Assembly (NCBI GenBank): GCA_039934035.1
Contig: JBDTMZ010000006.1
Span: forward strand, 1-64,000
Direction: 5' to 3'
Origin: Solibacter sp039934035
GTDB lineage: Bacteria; Acidobacteriota; Terriglobia; Bryobacterales; Bryobacteraceae
Length of the DNA: 64,000 bases
Shown piece after piece: positions 25,358 through 33,418 of the stretch (position 1 is the stretch's first letter; each line of letters opens with the position of its first letter). The notes beneath the pieces were generated by a model that worked only from the letters and a program-made list of their open reading frames with translations, was not told the DNA's origin and made no database searches. Both the position numbers and the translations under genes were made by a program.

Positions 25358-26782
25358 ATGAGTTTAACGAAGAAGCTGCTTACCAGTTTTGGCGCAATGC
25401 TCGGCCTGGTGCTGTTGTTGGGCGCAGGCGGGCTCTATTTAACGCGCAGTCTCGCAGGAGATTTGGAGCGTGCCGCGAACGTCACGGGCCGCCAGCAATT
25501 TCTGGCGGGGCAGGTCAGCGCGGGAGCGTCAGAGTTGACCAGCCTGGAACGCGGCAGTGTGCTGGCGGCCATGCTGGCCGACGGCGCGCACCAGCAGAGC
25601 TACCAGCAGGCATTCCAGCAGCAGGCCGATTCTCTTCGCAAGTCGATCGTGGCATTGCGTAAGACGGCGGACGGGCGGGAAGCCACCGCGCAATTGCGCA
25701 ACCTGGAGCAGCAGGCGTCGCTGGTGACGCAGGCACACGAGGAATTGCGGCAGGCCATGGCCAACCAGCAGATGGATGCCGCCTTGGTGATTTTTGCGCA
25801 GAAAGTCCAGCCCAGCCTCGAAGAAATAGGCCATCAGTCGGTATCGCTGGTGGACCGGTTGAATCGCGATCTGGCGTCGGCGTCCGCTGCCACCGGAATC
25901 AAGTCGGCGCGCAGTTCCCAGATTACAGTGGTGCTGCTGTTGATCGGGCTTGGCGTGGGTTTGGGCGTGCTTTGGCTGGTGAGGTCCGCGGGAGTCTCGC
26001 TCCAGCTTCTGGCTTCGCGGATGAATGAAAGCGCGGAACGGGTTTCGGGTGCGGCTTCGCTGGTCTCCTCGGCAAGTCAGAGCCTGGCTTCCGGTGCTTC
26101 CGAGCAGGCGGCCTCGCTGGAGGAAACCTCGGCCTCTACGGAGGAGATTGCCTCCATCACCCGCAAGAACGCCGATAATGCGCTTGAGGTGGCCAACCTG
26201 ATGCAGAAGTCCGCGGACGGGTCGGTCGCGGTCAACCAATCGCTCGACCTTATGGTAGTGCAGATGACCGAGATCGGCAATTCCAGCAACAAGATTGCGC
26301 GCATCATCAAGGTGATCGACGAGATTGCGTTCCAGACCAACATTCTGGCGCTGAACGCTGCGGTCGAAGCAGCGCGCGCCGGTGAAGCGGGGCTTGGTTT
26401 CGCGGTCGTGGCCGATGAGGTCCGCAATCTGGCGCAACGCTGCGCGCAGGCAGCGCGCGATACTGCCGGCCTGATTGAAGACTCGATTGCGACTTCGCGC
26501 GACGGCAATGCGCGGCTCGATCAAATGGCCGGTAACGTGCGCGCCATGACCGAGAACGCCACCGAAGTAAAGGCGCTGGTTGACGAGGTCAACATGGGCA
26601 GCCAGGAACAGGCTCGCGGGATGGACCAGATTTCGCGTGCGATTATGCAGATGGAGCACGTGACGCAGCGTACTGCCTCCAGCGCAGAGGAAAGCGCCTC
26701 CGCCGGCACCGATCTCAACAGTCATGCCAACGCGCTGCGGACCCTGGTACACGAAATGCGCGAAATGGTAGGGGCGGAATAG
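25358..26782 (+). CDS. Methyl-accepting chemotaxis protein
   Basis: A 474-residue chemoreceptor. TM1 is at about residues 9-30, an extracytoplasmic four-helix region runs to about 185, TM2 is at about 187-208 (QITVVLLLIGLGVGLGVLWLV), and the cytoplasmic signalling domain follows. The conserved hairpin tip is present (DEIAFQTNILALNAAVEAA, ADEVRNLAQR). No clear HAMP domain is seen after TM2. It would signal to CheA/CheW; no other che gene is in the window. I chose ATG 25358 over the in-frame GTG 27 nt earlier because family-like sequence (MSLTKKLLTSFG) begins there. Confidence 0.92.
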   Translation: MSLTKKLLTSFGAMLGLVLLLGAGGLYLTRSLAGDLERAANVTGRQQFLAGQVSAGASELTSLERGSVLAAMLADGAHQQSYQQAFQQQADSLRKSIVALRKTADGREATAQLRNLEQQASLVTQAHEELRQAMANQQMDAALVIFAQKVQPSLEEIGHQSVSLVDRLNRDLASASAATGIKSARSSQITVVLLLIGLGVGLGVLWLVRSAGVSLQLLASRMNESAERVSGAASLVSSASQSLASGASEQAASLEETSASTEEIASITRKNADNALEVANLMQKSADGSVAVNQSLDLMVVQMTEIGNSSNKIARIIKVIDEIAFQTNILALNAAVEAARAGEAGLGFAVVADEVRNLAQRCAQAARDTAGLIEDSIATSRDGNARLDQMAGNVRAMTENATEVKALVDEVNMGSQEQARGMDQISRAIMQMEHVTQRTASSAEESASAGTDLNSHANALRTLVHEMREMVGAE

Positions 26783-26842
26783 CGGGCGCGCGAGGAAGTC
26801 GACAGCTACAGAAATGCTGGGCCACTTCCTCATAGCCCGAGC

Positions 26843-26923
26843 GATCATAGCCAAGCCGGGTCGGATAACAGCCCAAGCTGGGTCGATCATAGCCAAGGCG
26901 GGTCGATAACAGCCCAAGATTAC
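26843..26923. repeat. Short tandem repeat, four 20-21 bp units
   Basis: Units alternate between GATCATAGCCAAGCCGGGTC and GATAACAGCCCAAGCTGGGTC with small changes, giving a higher-order period of about 41 bp. An 8-bp inverted repeat GAGGAAGT/ACTTCCTC (26792-26799, 26824-26831) lies just upstream. No spacers are present, so this is not a CRISPR array. The function is unknown. Confidence 0.8.
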
Positions 26924-27030
26924 AGTGCGAAAACAAACGGTAGGAGTGACAAGAGGCGGGAACAGCCGGGGACTTTGAGGTTGGAGTGAGGCAGGCCGGA
27001 TGTGAGCACCCGGCCTGCCTCGAAATCCAA

Positions 27031-27321
27031 TTACATCTTTACGCTATCCACTTTGATGGTGTCGCCATCAGCCGTGCCGGTGATGGTCACCTTGTGGCCG
27101 GCGTGCTCGACAACCTTCGCCTGATCGGCAATCTTATAGACCTTGCCGTCCGCCGTCACGAGGACAGCAGGATCTCCGCCCTTGATACAGCGGGCAGCGC
27201 ATGCGGCGTTGTCAACCATCGCTTTGTTGGTGGAGCACTTGGTGTCCATGATGGTCCCCGAGAATTCCGCGGCCATCGCACCCATCGCGCAAATCGCAAA
27301 CACAGACAGCACTTTTTTCAT
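27031..27321 (-). CDS. Small secreted protein of unknown function
   Basis: A 96-residue protein with a clear signal peptide (MKKVLSVFAICAMGAMAAEF, cleavage near residue 18). The mature part starts SGTIMDTKCS, has three further Cys residues counted with CAARC, and ends in a small beta-rich region (VLVTADGKVYKIADQAKV, HAGHKVTITGTADGDTIKV) resembling an OB-like fold. Proteins of this pattern are common in Acidobacteria, and I know no function. GAGGG sits 8-12 nt upstream of ATG. It stands alone, with a repeat-containing gap on its 3' side. Confidence 0.75.
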   Translation of the reverse strand: MKKVLSVFAICAMGAMAAEFSGTIMDTKCSTNKAMVDNAACAARCIKGGDPAVLVTADGKVYKIADQAKVVEHAGHKVTITGTADGDTIKVDSVKM

Positions 27322-27440
27322 TTAGATCCCTCTACTTTTAAAAATTACCCAGTCACGAATGACTCTACTACAGACTACGAGCTAGCCGCAACCGACAGAT
27401 CGGCCACGCCCTGTTGCACTTGTAAACTTCCCGCGGCATT

Positions 27441-27965
27441 TTAGTAAAACAAATACTTCCGCCATTGCACTTCCCCATGCCCCAGCATCCGCATCAGATG
27501 CCGGCTGGTATGCAGGCTGAAGGGTCGCGGTTGCCGCAGCAGCTTCATCCCCGCCTCTTCGGGCGTCCGGTTCCCCTTCCGGTTATTACAGAAATGGCAG
27601 CACGCCACCAGGTTCTCCCAGGCCGATTCCCCGGCGCGCGAACGCGGAATCACGTGGTCCAGTGTCAATTCGCCCGAAGCCAGGGTCCGGTGGCAATACT
27701 GGCAGGTATAGCGGTCGCGCATCAGGATGTTCTTGCGCGAGAGCGCCCGCGTCTGCCGCGGAATGCGCCGGTACTCCAGCAGGCGGATGACGCTCGGCAG
27801 GCGCACCGAATTGCGCGCCGAATGCACGGCGTTCAGCGACACCTCCTCGGCGGATGCCACGCCCTTCAGCACCAGCACCAAGGCGCGCCGCGCGGCGCAC
27901 ACATTGATCGGTTCGTAACTGGCGTTGAGCACCAGCACTGGCTTCTGTAGTCGTTCACTCGACAT
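27441..27965 (-). CDS. HNH endonuclease family protein
   Basis: A 174-residue protein with an HNH domain in its second half: a CQYC zinc knuckle, LTLDHVIPRSRAGESAWENLVACC, and a closing CNNRKGNRTPEEAG. The N-terminal half (VLVLNASYEPINVCAARRALVLVLKG) is the usual lead-in for this widespread small HNH group. HNH proteins nick or cut nucleic acid; this subfamily has no established role and is usually chromosomal, not mobile. Its start directly follows the comF stop with no gap, so the two are co-transcribed. Confidence 0.88.
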   Translation of the reverse strand: MSSERLQKPVLVLNASYEPINVCAARRALVLVLKGVASAEEVSLNAVHSARNSVRLPSVIRLLEYRRIPRQTRALSRKNILMRDRYTCQYCHRTLASGELTLDHVIPRSRAGESAWENLVACCHFCNNRKGNRTPEEAGMKLLRQPRPFSLHTSRHLMRMLGHGEVQWRKYLFY

Positions 27966-28625
27966 TCAGGCTTTTCCCCCCACCATGGTTTGAGCCGCCG
28001 TGAGGCGCCAGCCGTCCATGCGACGGTCCACGCGCGCCACGGTCAACAGCGAAACTCTGCGCGCGCCCGCCTGCTTCAGCGCCGTGGCGCAAGCGGACGC
28101 GGTCGCCCCGGTCGTCATAACATCGTCAATCAGCAGAATGCGCTTTCCCTGTACGTTGCGCGCCCCGAAGGCGCGCGTCACATTCTGCCGCCGCGAATGA
28201 TTGCTCAGCCCCGCCTGGGTGGCCGTGGCTCGCAGCCTGCGCAGCGCCTTCGCCATCGGAATGCCGGTCTGCCGCGAGATGCCGTGCGCCAGCAATTCCG
28301 CCTGATTGAAGCCTCTCTGCAAACGCCGCCGCCAGTAGAGCGGCACCGGCACGATCGCATCGAACGCCTCGTCCCGCGGCAGCGCCTGCCCCAAGAGCGC
28401 GGTGAGCGGACGCGACAGCGTCCGAATCCCCGCGTATTTATAGAGGTGAATCAACTGCCGCAAAACTCCCTCATACGCGCCGAACGAGTAGGCCGCATCG
28501 AAGCCGCGCAGACCGCTGCGGCACAGCGCGCAGAGCCCGGCCTCGTCCAGGGGAAACGAATTTTGAAAGGGGGTCCGGCAGGACACGCAGAAGAATTCCG
28601 CGCTCAACGGCTCCGGCTCTGCCAT
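27966..28625 (-). CDS. ComF family protein (phosphoribosyltransferase-like), N-terminus unresolved
   Basis: The ATG at 28625 gives 219 residues with a CxxC pair (CVSC, CALC) and the PRPP-binding motif ILLIDDVMTTGATASAC. ComF proteins assist DNA uptake or replication-restart functions in several bacteria. The same frame continues upstream without a stop and encodes CRVC and CPKC (28626-28685). This is exactly the first half of the double zinc ribbon expected in the family, so the real protein is probably longer. Between the in-frame TAG near 28795 and the ATG there is no ATG, GTG or TTG, so the true start would be non-canonical, or the sequence holds an error. Confidence 0.8.
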   Translation of the reverse strand: MAEPEPLSAEFFCVSCRTPFQNSFPLDEAGLCALCRSGLRGFDAAYSFGAYEGVLRQLIHLYKYAGIRTLSRPLTALLGQALPRDEAFDAIVPVPLYWRRRLQRGFNQAELLAHGISRQTGIPMAKALRRLRATATQAGLSNHSRRQNVTRAFGARNVQGKRILLIDDVMTTGATASACATALKQAGARRVSLLTVARVDRRMDGWRLTAAQTMVGGKA

Positions 28626-28961
28626 GCATTTGGGGCAAACCGGGTAGCGTGCGACCTCGCGCAGCGGGTCACTGCAAACGCGGCAGGAATCTGGAAAGAA
28701 AAGGGAAAAAAGGGCGTGGGAGAGGCTACGTACCGCCGAAGTGCTTACACTCGCGAATTGGGCTCGTCTGCTACTCGAGAAGATCCACCCCCGCTAACTT
28801 TCTCATTCTAGCCGAAATTGCGCCGCCGTGGGAATTTCACTCCCAAACAAAAATCGCGGTGTATGTTTTTTAACCGCCGTCGCCCGGCGTCCCGCGAAGC
28901 CCGCCCTGTCCCCCAGTGAAATCGCCGCGCTGGCCAAGGGGTACAATACTCAGCAAGACGT

Positions 28962-29933
28962 ATGACGGGCCGGCGCTACTTCCTCTTTACCGCTACTCTG
29001 GCCGCCCTGCGGGCCGACGCCCTGGGGCAGGTGAAGATCGAACCCCGTCCCAAGCTAGGGACTCCGCCGCCGGAAACCAAACGCGCCCCCAATATTCGCA
29101 CCGACATCAACCTGGTCCTCGTGCCGGTCACGGTATGCGACCCGCAGAATCGCCCGGTCACCGGCCTGGAGAAGGAACACTTCAAAGTTTTCGACGACAA
29201 GGTCGAACAGACCATCACCCACTTTTCGATGGACGACGAACCGGTCACCGTCGGACTGGTCTTCGACATCTCCGGCAGCATGGGCCCCAAGCTTCAGAAA
29301 TCGCGCCAGGCAGCGGCGGAGTTCTTCCGCACCTCCAATGCGGATGACGATTTCTTCCTGGTTGAGTTCAACGACCAGCCCAAGATGATCGTGCCCTTGA
29401 CGCGCGATGTCGAGGAGATTCAGAACCAGCTCACCTGGGCTCAATCCAAGGGACGCACCGCGCTGCTCGACGCCATTCTGCTTGCCATGAACGAGATGAA
29501 GAAGTCGAAGAAGAACCGCAAGGCGCTGCTCATCATCTCTGACGGCGGCGACAACAGCAGTCGCTATACGGAGGCCGAGGTCAAGCGCCTGGTGCGCGAA
29601 AACGACGTGCTGATCTACGCCATCGGCGTGTTCGAATCGGGCGGCGGACGCATGCGCACCACCGAAGAAGCCGGCGGAGCGGGCCTGCTGAACGACCTCT
29701 GCGACCAGACCGGCGGCCGGCACCTGCCCGCCGAAGCCAACGAACTTCCCGACATTACCGCCAAGATCGGCGTCGAGCTGCGCAACCGTTACGTGCTCGG
29801 CTTTTCGCCGGCCAGCCCGGTGCGCGACGGCCGCTATCACGCTCTACAAGTGAGAGTCATCCCGCCCAAGGGACTGAATATACCTACCCTGCGCCCTTAC
29901 TACCGCAAGGGCTATCTCGCGCCGTCCGAGTAA
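28962..29933 (+). CDS. VWFA-related protein of acidobacterial type
   Basis: A 323-residue exported protein with a signal-like N-terminus (RRYFLFTATLAALRADALGQ) and a VWA domain. The domain shows the MIDAS motif DISGSMG (about residue 103) and a later Thr/Asp region (GRTALLDAILLAMNEM, ALLIISDGGDNSS). The lead-in LVLVPVTVCDPQNRPVTGLEKEHFKVFDD is characteristic of the VWFA-related family expanded in Acidobacteria. It probably binds metal-dependent protein partners at the cell envelope; the function is unknown. TACAAT at 28942-28947 is the likely -10 box, giving a leader of about 8 nt and no ribosome site. Confidence 0.88.
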   Translation: MTGRRYFLFTATLAALRADALGQVKIEPRPKLGTPPPETKRAPNIRTDINLVLVPVTVCDPQNRPVTGLEKEHFKVFDDKVEQTITHFSMDDEPVTVGLVFDISGSMGPKLQKSRQAAAEFFRTSNADDDFFLVEFNDQPKMIVPLTRDVEEIQNQLTWAQSKGRTALLDAILLAMNEMKKSKKNRKALLIISDGGDNSSRYTEAEVKRLVRENDVLIYAIGVFESGGGRMRTTEEAGGAGLLNDLCDQTGGRHLPAEANELPDITAKIGVELRNRYVLGFSPASPVRDGRYHALQVRVIPPKGLNIPTLRPYYRKGYLAPSE

Positions 29934-30083
29934 TCCGCGCGCGCCTAAATCAAAACTCAATGAATACGGCCTGCGGCCACCGTCCGGCGCGCGGAAGTTA
30001 GCCGCCAGACGTCAAACGCACCGCATTCCCGTGCGCCGCCGCCGCCACCCTCACCCTTATTCAGGAAACTTACTCATTCGTGT

Positions 30084-30110
30084 GGAACTTTCGCGCCGGT
30101 CTGGTGTCTA
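30084..30110 (+). promoter_or_regulatory. ECF-sigma-like promoter
   Basis: GGAAC at 30084-30088 and GTCTA at 30106-30110, separated by 17 bp, match the general -35/-10 pattern of extracytoplasmic-function sigma factors. It lies about 245 bp before tonB and 22 bp before a possible small leader ORF. Confidence 0.4.
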
Positions 30111-30131
30111 TTTGGATAGAGGTTGACGGCA

Positions 30132-30203
30132 ATGACAAATACCTCGATCAGCACCCGGAGCAAGCAGAGTAAGTCGCGGCGCACCGCCGGCTACACCGCC
30201 TGA
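30132..30203 (+). CDS. Possible 23-residue leader peptide
   Basis: ATG at 30132 is preceded by GAGG 9 nt upstream. The product is Ser/Thr/Lys/Arg-rich (begins MTNTSISTRSKQ) and ends at TGA inside the first of two hairpins. Its position between an ECF-like promoter and hairpins suggests a leader ORF, but it may be chance. Confidence 0.25.
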   Translation: MTNTSISTRSKQSKSRRTAGYTA

Positions 30204-30246
30204 ACCATCCGGTTTCAGGCGCAATTCCTCAGTCCAGACCCTGAGG
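30198..30246 (+). promoter_or_regulatory. Two hairpins in the tonB leader
   Basis: GCCTGAACC/GGTTTCAGGC (30198-30220, one bulge) and CCTCAG/CTGAGG (30227-30246) follow each other directly. No T-run follows, so they are more likely an mRNA structure or processing site than a terminator. Confidence 0.35.
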
Positions 30247-30353
30247 GATTCGTGTGTCCGCGCGCCTGAAAAATGCACCGGCACAGCCCCGGCCTGCGCA
30301 TGTTGCGCGTGCCTTCCAGTCCCTTATTGAGACCAATCGAAAGGAGCACTACC

Positions 30354-31118
30354 ATGTTCGAGACCGCAGTACTTTCCTATGGCCCGCCCGGCAAAAGGGC
30401 GTGGGCGACCGCGATGGGCTTCACCGGGCAGGCGCTACTGATCGGCTGCGCGCTTCTCGTCCCGCTGATCTCCCCGCAGAGCCTGGGCCGCGCCGTCTGG
30501 GTGACGACGCTGATGCCTCCCGGCCCGCCCCCGCCGCCGCCGAGGCCTCCCGGAACCCAGGTCGTGCCTCGCGGAGCACGTCCTGTTCGCACCCAGATTT
30601 CCGCCGGCAGCGTTGTGCTGCCCAGCTATGTTCCGCCTGTCGCGGCGACGATTATCGACGAACCCCCGGATGCGCCTGAAGGACCTCCGGGCGTAACGGG
30701 CGGCATCTATAGCGGCAAGGAGGGAGGCATTGCCAATTCAATTCTCTCCACAGTCCATCCGCCCGCGCCTCCACCGGTCATTGAGAGCGCCCCGGAACCC
30801 GCGCGGCCGGTGGTCAAGCCGCCCGAGATGGTGAGGCCGCCGCGCATAACCGTCGTGCGAATGGCGACGCCCATCCGCCGCGTCGAACCCATCTATCCGG
30901 ACTTGGCCCGTAGGGCGCGCGTTTCCGGCGTGGTAGAACTGATCGGCGTGCTCGGCGTCGACGGCCGCATCCACGAACTGAAAGTCCTGCGCGGCCATCC
31001 GCTGCTCATCAAAGCCGCCATGGACGCCGTCCTGCAGTGGATCTACGAACCCACGCTGCTGAACGGCCAGGCGGTGGAAGTCTCCGCGCCCATCACGGTG
31101 AACTTCATCCTTAACTAG
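30354..31118 (+). CDS. tonB: Energy transducer TonB
   Basis: A 254-residue TonB. It has an N-terminal membrane anchor (about residues 18-45), a proline-rich periplasmic spacer (PPGPPPPPPRPPG, later PPAPPPVIESAPEPARPVVKPPE) and a C-terminal TonB-C domain (about 175-254: RRVEPIYPDLARRARVSGVVEL, VLQWIYEPTLLNGQ, ITVNFIL). It couples the proton motive force, through ExbB/ExbD, to outer-membrane receptors such as the one at 2792. No exbBD is adjacent. AAGGAG lies 8 nt before ATG 30354 and fixes the start. A structured leader with an ECF-like promoter precedes it, suggesting envelope-stress or substrate-dependent control. Confidence 0.9.
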   Translation: MFETAVLSYGPPGKRAWATAMGFTGQALLIGCALLVPLISPQSLGRAVWVTTLMPPGPPPPPPRPPGTQVVPRGARPVRTQISAGSVVLPSYVPPVAATIIDEPPDAPEGPPGVTGGIYSGKEGGIANSILSTVHPPAPPPVIESAPEPARPVVKPPEMVRPPRITVVRMATPIRRVEPIYPDLARRARVSGVVELIGVLGVDGRIHELKVLRGHPLLIKAAMDAVLQWIYEPTLLNGQAVEVSAPITVNFILN

Positions 31119-31129
31119 CCAACCCGGTG

Positions 31130-31159
31130 GGATGGACGATCGTTTTTTGTCGTCCGTCC
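31130..31159. repeat. Family B hairpin repeat, copy after tonB
   Basis: GGATGGACGA and TCGTCCGTCC arms (10 bp, one G-T pair) around a loop rich in T. Other copies are at 21188-21217, 38990-39019 and 60235-60264. Arm sequences co-vary between copies. Confidence 0.8.
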
Positions 31160-31281
31160 TGCCAGCAGCGAAGCAACCTCCGGCAGGAACGCAGAAACAC
31201 ATCGCGCGGGGTGGCGCCCGGCAATTAATTTCCCCCCTGCCGCCCTTGACGCGGAGCCCCCTACGGCGGACACTGAACTCC

Positions 31282-32142
31282 ATGGATGCTGCCCTGTTCC
31301 GCAATTTCCGCTGGAGGCCCGTCGCCCTCATCCTCCTCGCCTCCAGTACGATTCTGGCCGCCGACAAAGCTCCCGACAAAGCCGGCGACAAAACTCCCAC
31401 CGCCAACTACAACATCCCGCTGTGGGAACCGGGCAAGGTGCCAAACGCGCTCGGCAAAGGGCCGCTCGACTCTCCATTCCTCACCGTCTTCCAGCCGCCC
31501 GCCGGCAAGCGCAGCGGCGCCAGCGTGATCATTGCCCCCGGCGGGTCCAACATCATGCTGATGTATGGTGTCGAAGGCATGGACGCCGCGGAGCGCTACA
31601 ATTCGTGGGGCGTCACCGCCTTCGTGCTCACCTACCGCCTCTCGCCGCGCTACAACGAGAGCGTCCGGTTGATGGAAGGCAAGCGTGCGGTGCAGTTGGT
31701 CCGGTCGCGGGCCGCCGAGTTCAAGCTCGATCCCAATAAGATCGGCTACATCGGCTTCTCCGCCGGCTCCAACACGGCGCGCAGCGTGGTGGCCACCTCG
31801 ACGCCCGGCGACCCCAATGCGGCCGATCCCATCGATCGCCAGAGTTCCCGTCCCGACTACCTCGTGCTCGTCTACGGCGTCGGACGCGCCTCGGAGGGCG
31901 AATCGCTCAAGACTTTCCCGCCCACCTTCCTGGTGTCCGCCGCCGCCGATACCGGTCCGGCCCTCGGCAACGCGCAGTTGTTTATGGACCTCGTGCGCGC
32001 CGGCGTGACCGCGGAAATTCACGTCTATCAGAAGGGACGCCACGGCTTCGGCAGCGGCTTCGGCAGTCCCGAATTCGGCGACTGGATGGGACGCCTCGAA
32101 CTCTTCCTCAAGCTCGATGGCTTCCTGCCGGAGGCCAGGTAG
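31282..32142 (+). CDS. Secreted alpha/beta hydrolase (esterase, BD-FAE/acetyl esterase-like)
   Basis: A 286-residue exported hydrolase with a signal peptide (VALILLASSTILAADK). The oxyanion region IIAPGGSN, nucleophile elbow GFSAGSN (Ser in GxSxG), acid-bearing VSAAADTGPAL and catalytic His in KGRHGFGSG give a complete triad. Relatives include xylan acetyl esterases and feruloyl esterases; the substrate is probably an acylated carbohydrate but is not proven. ATG 31282 is where the signal peptide begins; the frame opens earlier through a family B repeat. It abuts the SUMF1-like gene (next codon after the stop), so the two are co-transcribed. Confidence 0.85.
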   Translation: MDAALFRNFRWRPVALILLASSTILAADKAPDKAGDKTPTANYNIPLWEPGKVPNALGKGPLDSPFLTVFQPPAGKRSGASVIIAPGGSNIMLMYGVEGMDAAERYNSWGVTAFVLTYRLSPRYNESVRLMEGKRAVQLVRSRAAEFKLDPNKIGYIGFSAGSNTARSVVATSTPGDPNAADPIDRQSSRPDYLVLVYGVGRASEGESLKTFPPTFLVSAAADTGPALGNAQLFMDLVRAGVTAEIHVYQKGRHGFGSGFGSPEFGDWMGRLELFLKLDGFLPEAR

Positions 32143-33027
32143 ATGCGCCTGGTGACGCTTTCCGCGTGCGCCCTGCTTGCCTGTGGATTGGCGCTGCTCT
32201 CGGCGCCCGCCGGTCCTTCCACCGGCGTGAACGATGGCTATGGCGATCTGGTCCTGGTTCCGGCCGGCTCCTTCAAAATGGGTGACAATTTCGGCGATGG
32301 CGACCCGCGCGAGCGCCCCGTCCACATCGTCGAACTCGACGCCTTCTACCTGGCGAAATATGAGCTGACCAATGGCCAGTGGAAGAAATTCCGCGACGAC
32401 CCGGGTTACGACGATCCCAAATATTGGCCCAGCAGTTGGATCGTCCCCAAAGATCAATCTCCCTATTGGAACGATGCGCGCAATCACGGAGGCGGCACGC
32501 CCAACAGCGACGAATACCCCGTGCTCGGCATGAATTGGGATTGCGCCATGGCCTACTGCAACTGGCTCAGCGCCAAGACCGGCAAGAAATATCGCCTGCC
32601 CACCGAAGCCGAATGGGAAAAGGCAGCACGCGGTACCGATCAGCGCCGCTACCCGTGGGGCAATGAGATCGACAAGTCACTCGCCAATTTCGTGGGGACT
32701 GAAACGTTCGACACCGGACGCCCTCCGGGGTTCTTCGACGGCACGAAGCGTGGCGATCTCCAGACCAAAAGCAACGCGTCGCCCTACGGCATTTTCGATA
32801 TGGCGGGCAACGTCATGGAGTGGTGTGCGGACTGGTACGGGCGTGACTACTACGCCGTGTCGCCGCGCAAGAACCCCAAAGGTCCGGCGGAGGGCGCATA
32901 CCGTGTCCTGCGCGGCGGTACCTTCTTCATGGAGCCGTTCGAACTTCGCTCTTATTCGCGCACTGCGGCATGGCCGTCCCTGCAGGCCCACCGCATGATC
33001 GGCATCCGAGTCGCCCGCGAACCATAG
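32143..33027 (+). CDS. SUMF1/formylglycine-generating-like protein lacking the catalytic Cys pair
   Basis: A 294-residue exported protein with a signal peptide (LSACALLACGLALLSAPA, possibly a lipoprotein) and a full SUMF1-type fold: VLVPAGSFKMGD, FYLAKYELTNGQW, NWLSAKTGKKYRLPTEAEWEKAARG, FDMAGNVMEWCADWYG, RVLRGGTFF, GIRVAREP. In true formylglycine-generating enzymes two Cys residues near the C-terminus are catalytic; after RVLRGGTFF no Cys remains here. A non-enzymatic or different role is therefore likely. It starts immediately after the esterase stop. Confidence 0.85.
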   Translation: MRLVTLSACALLACGLALLSAPAGPSTGVNDGYGDLVLVPAGSFKMGDNFGDGDPRERPVHIVELDAFYLAKYELTNGQWKKFRDDPGYDDPKYWPSSWIVPKDQSPYWNDARNHGGGTPNSDEYPVLGMNWDCAMAYCNWLSAKTGKKYRLPTEAEWEKAARGTDQRRYPWGNEIDKSLANFVGTETFDTGRPPGFFDGTKRGDLQTKSNASPYGIFDMAGNVMEWCADWYGRDYYAVSPRKNPKGPAEGAYRVLRGGTFFMEPFELRSYSRTAAWPSLQAHRMIGIRVAREP

Positions 33028-33097
33028 TCCCACGCATTGGACTCTGCATCGCACTCGCCCGCAAATCAGGCCAGGCTGACGACTGAGAACTGTGAAT

Positions 33098-33418
33098 CCT
33101 TGTGGGGCAGCCATTCCTATTCCTGGCTGCCGCCGCCTTCAGGCGGCGCGAACTTTTCTGGAGGCTTCGCTGGCACTTCCACCAGCCCGCGCTCGGCTTC
33201 CCAAGGTCACCAGTTATTCAATCCGGCGGCGCCGGAGGCGGGGCTGAAAGTTGAAAGCTGAGAGCTGAAAGTTGAAAGCTGGCCTGTGACAAGCGGGACC
33301 ACGCCCTGCGCTCCTGAGGTCACCAGCTATTCAATCCGGCGACGCCGGAGGCGGGCTGACAGCTGAGAGCTGAAAGCTGAGAGCTGAGAGCTGACAGCTG
33401 GAGCTGAGAGCTGAAAGT
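33098..33418. repeat. Mosaic intergenic repeat cluster (families C and D)
   Basis: Starts with GGCAGCC/GGCTGCC and GCCGCCTTCAGGCGGC hairpins (family C). Two copies follow of a segment containing TTCAATCCGGCG and CGCCGGAGGCGGG (about 33217-33245 and 33325-33357). Each copy runs into tandem GCTGAAAG/GCTGAGAG units (33242-33283, 33355-33418). The same order is seen at 52605-52745. No gene is seen in 33028-33418. Confidence 0.8.

Noticed and set aside
26843..26923. Possible CRISPR array
   Set aside because: Four adjacent 20-21 bp units with no spacers and no cas genes.
32143..33027. Sulfatase-activating formylglycine-generating enzyme
   Set aside because: No Cys in the C-terminal catalytic segment and no sulfatase gene nearby.
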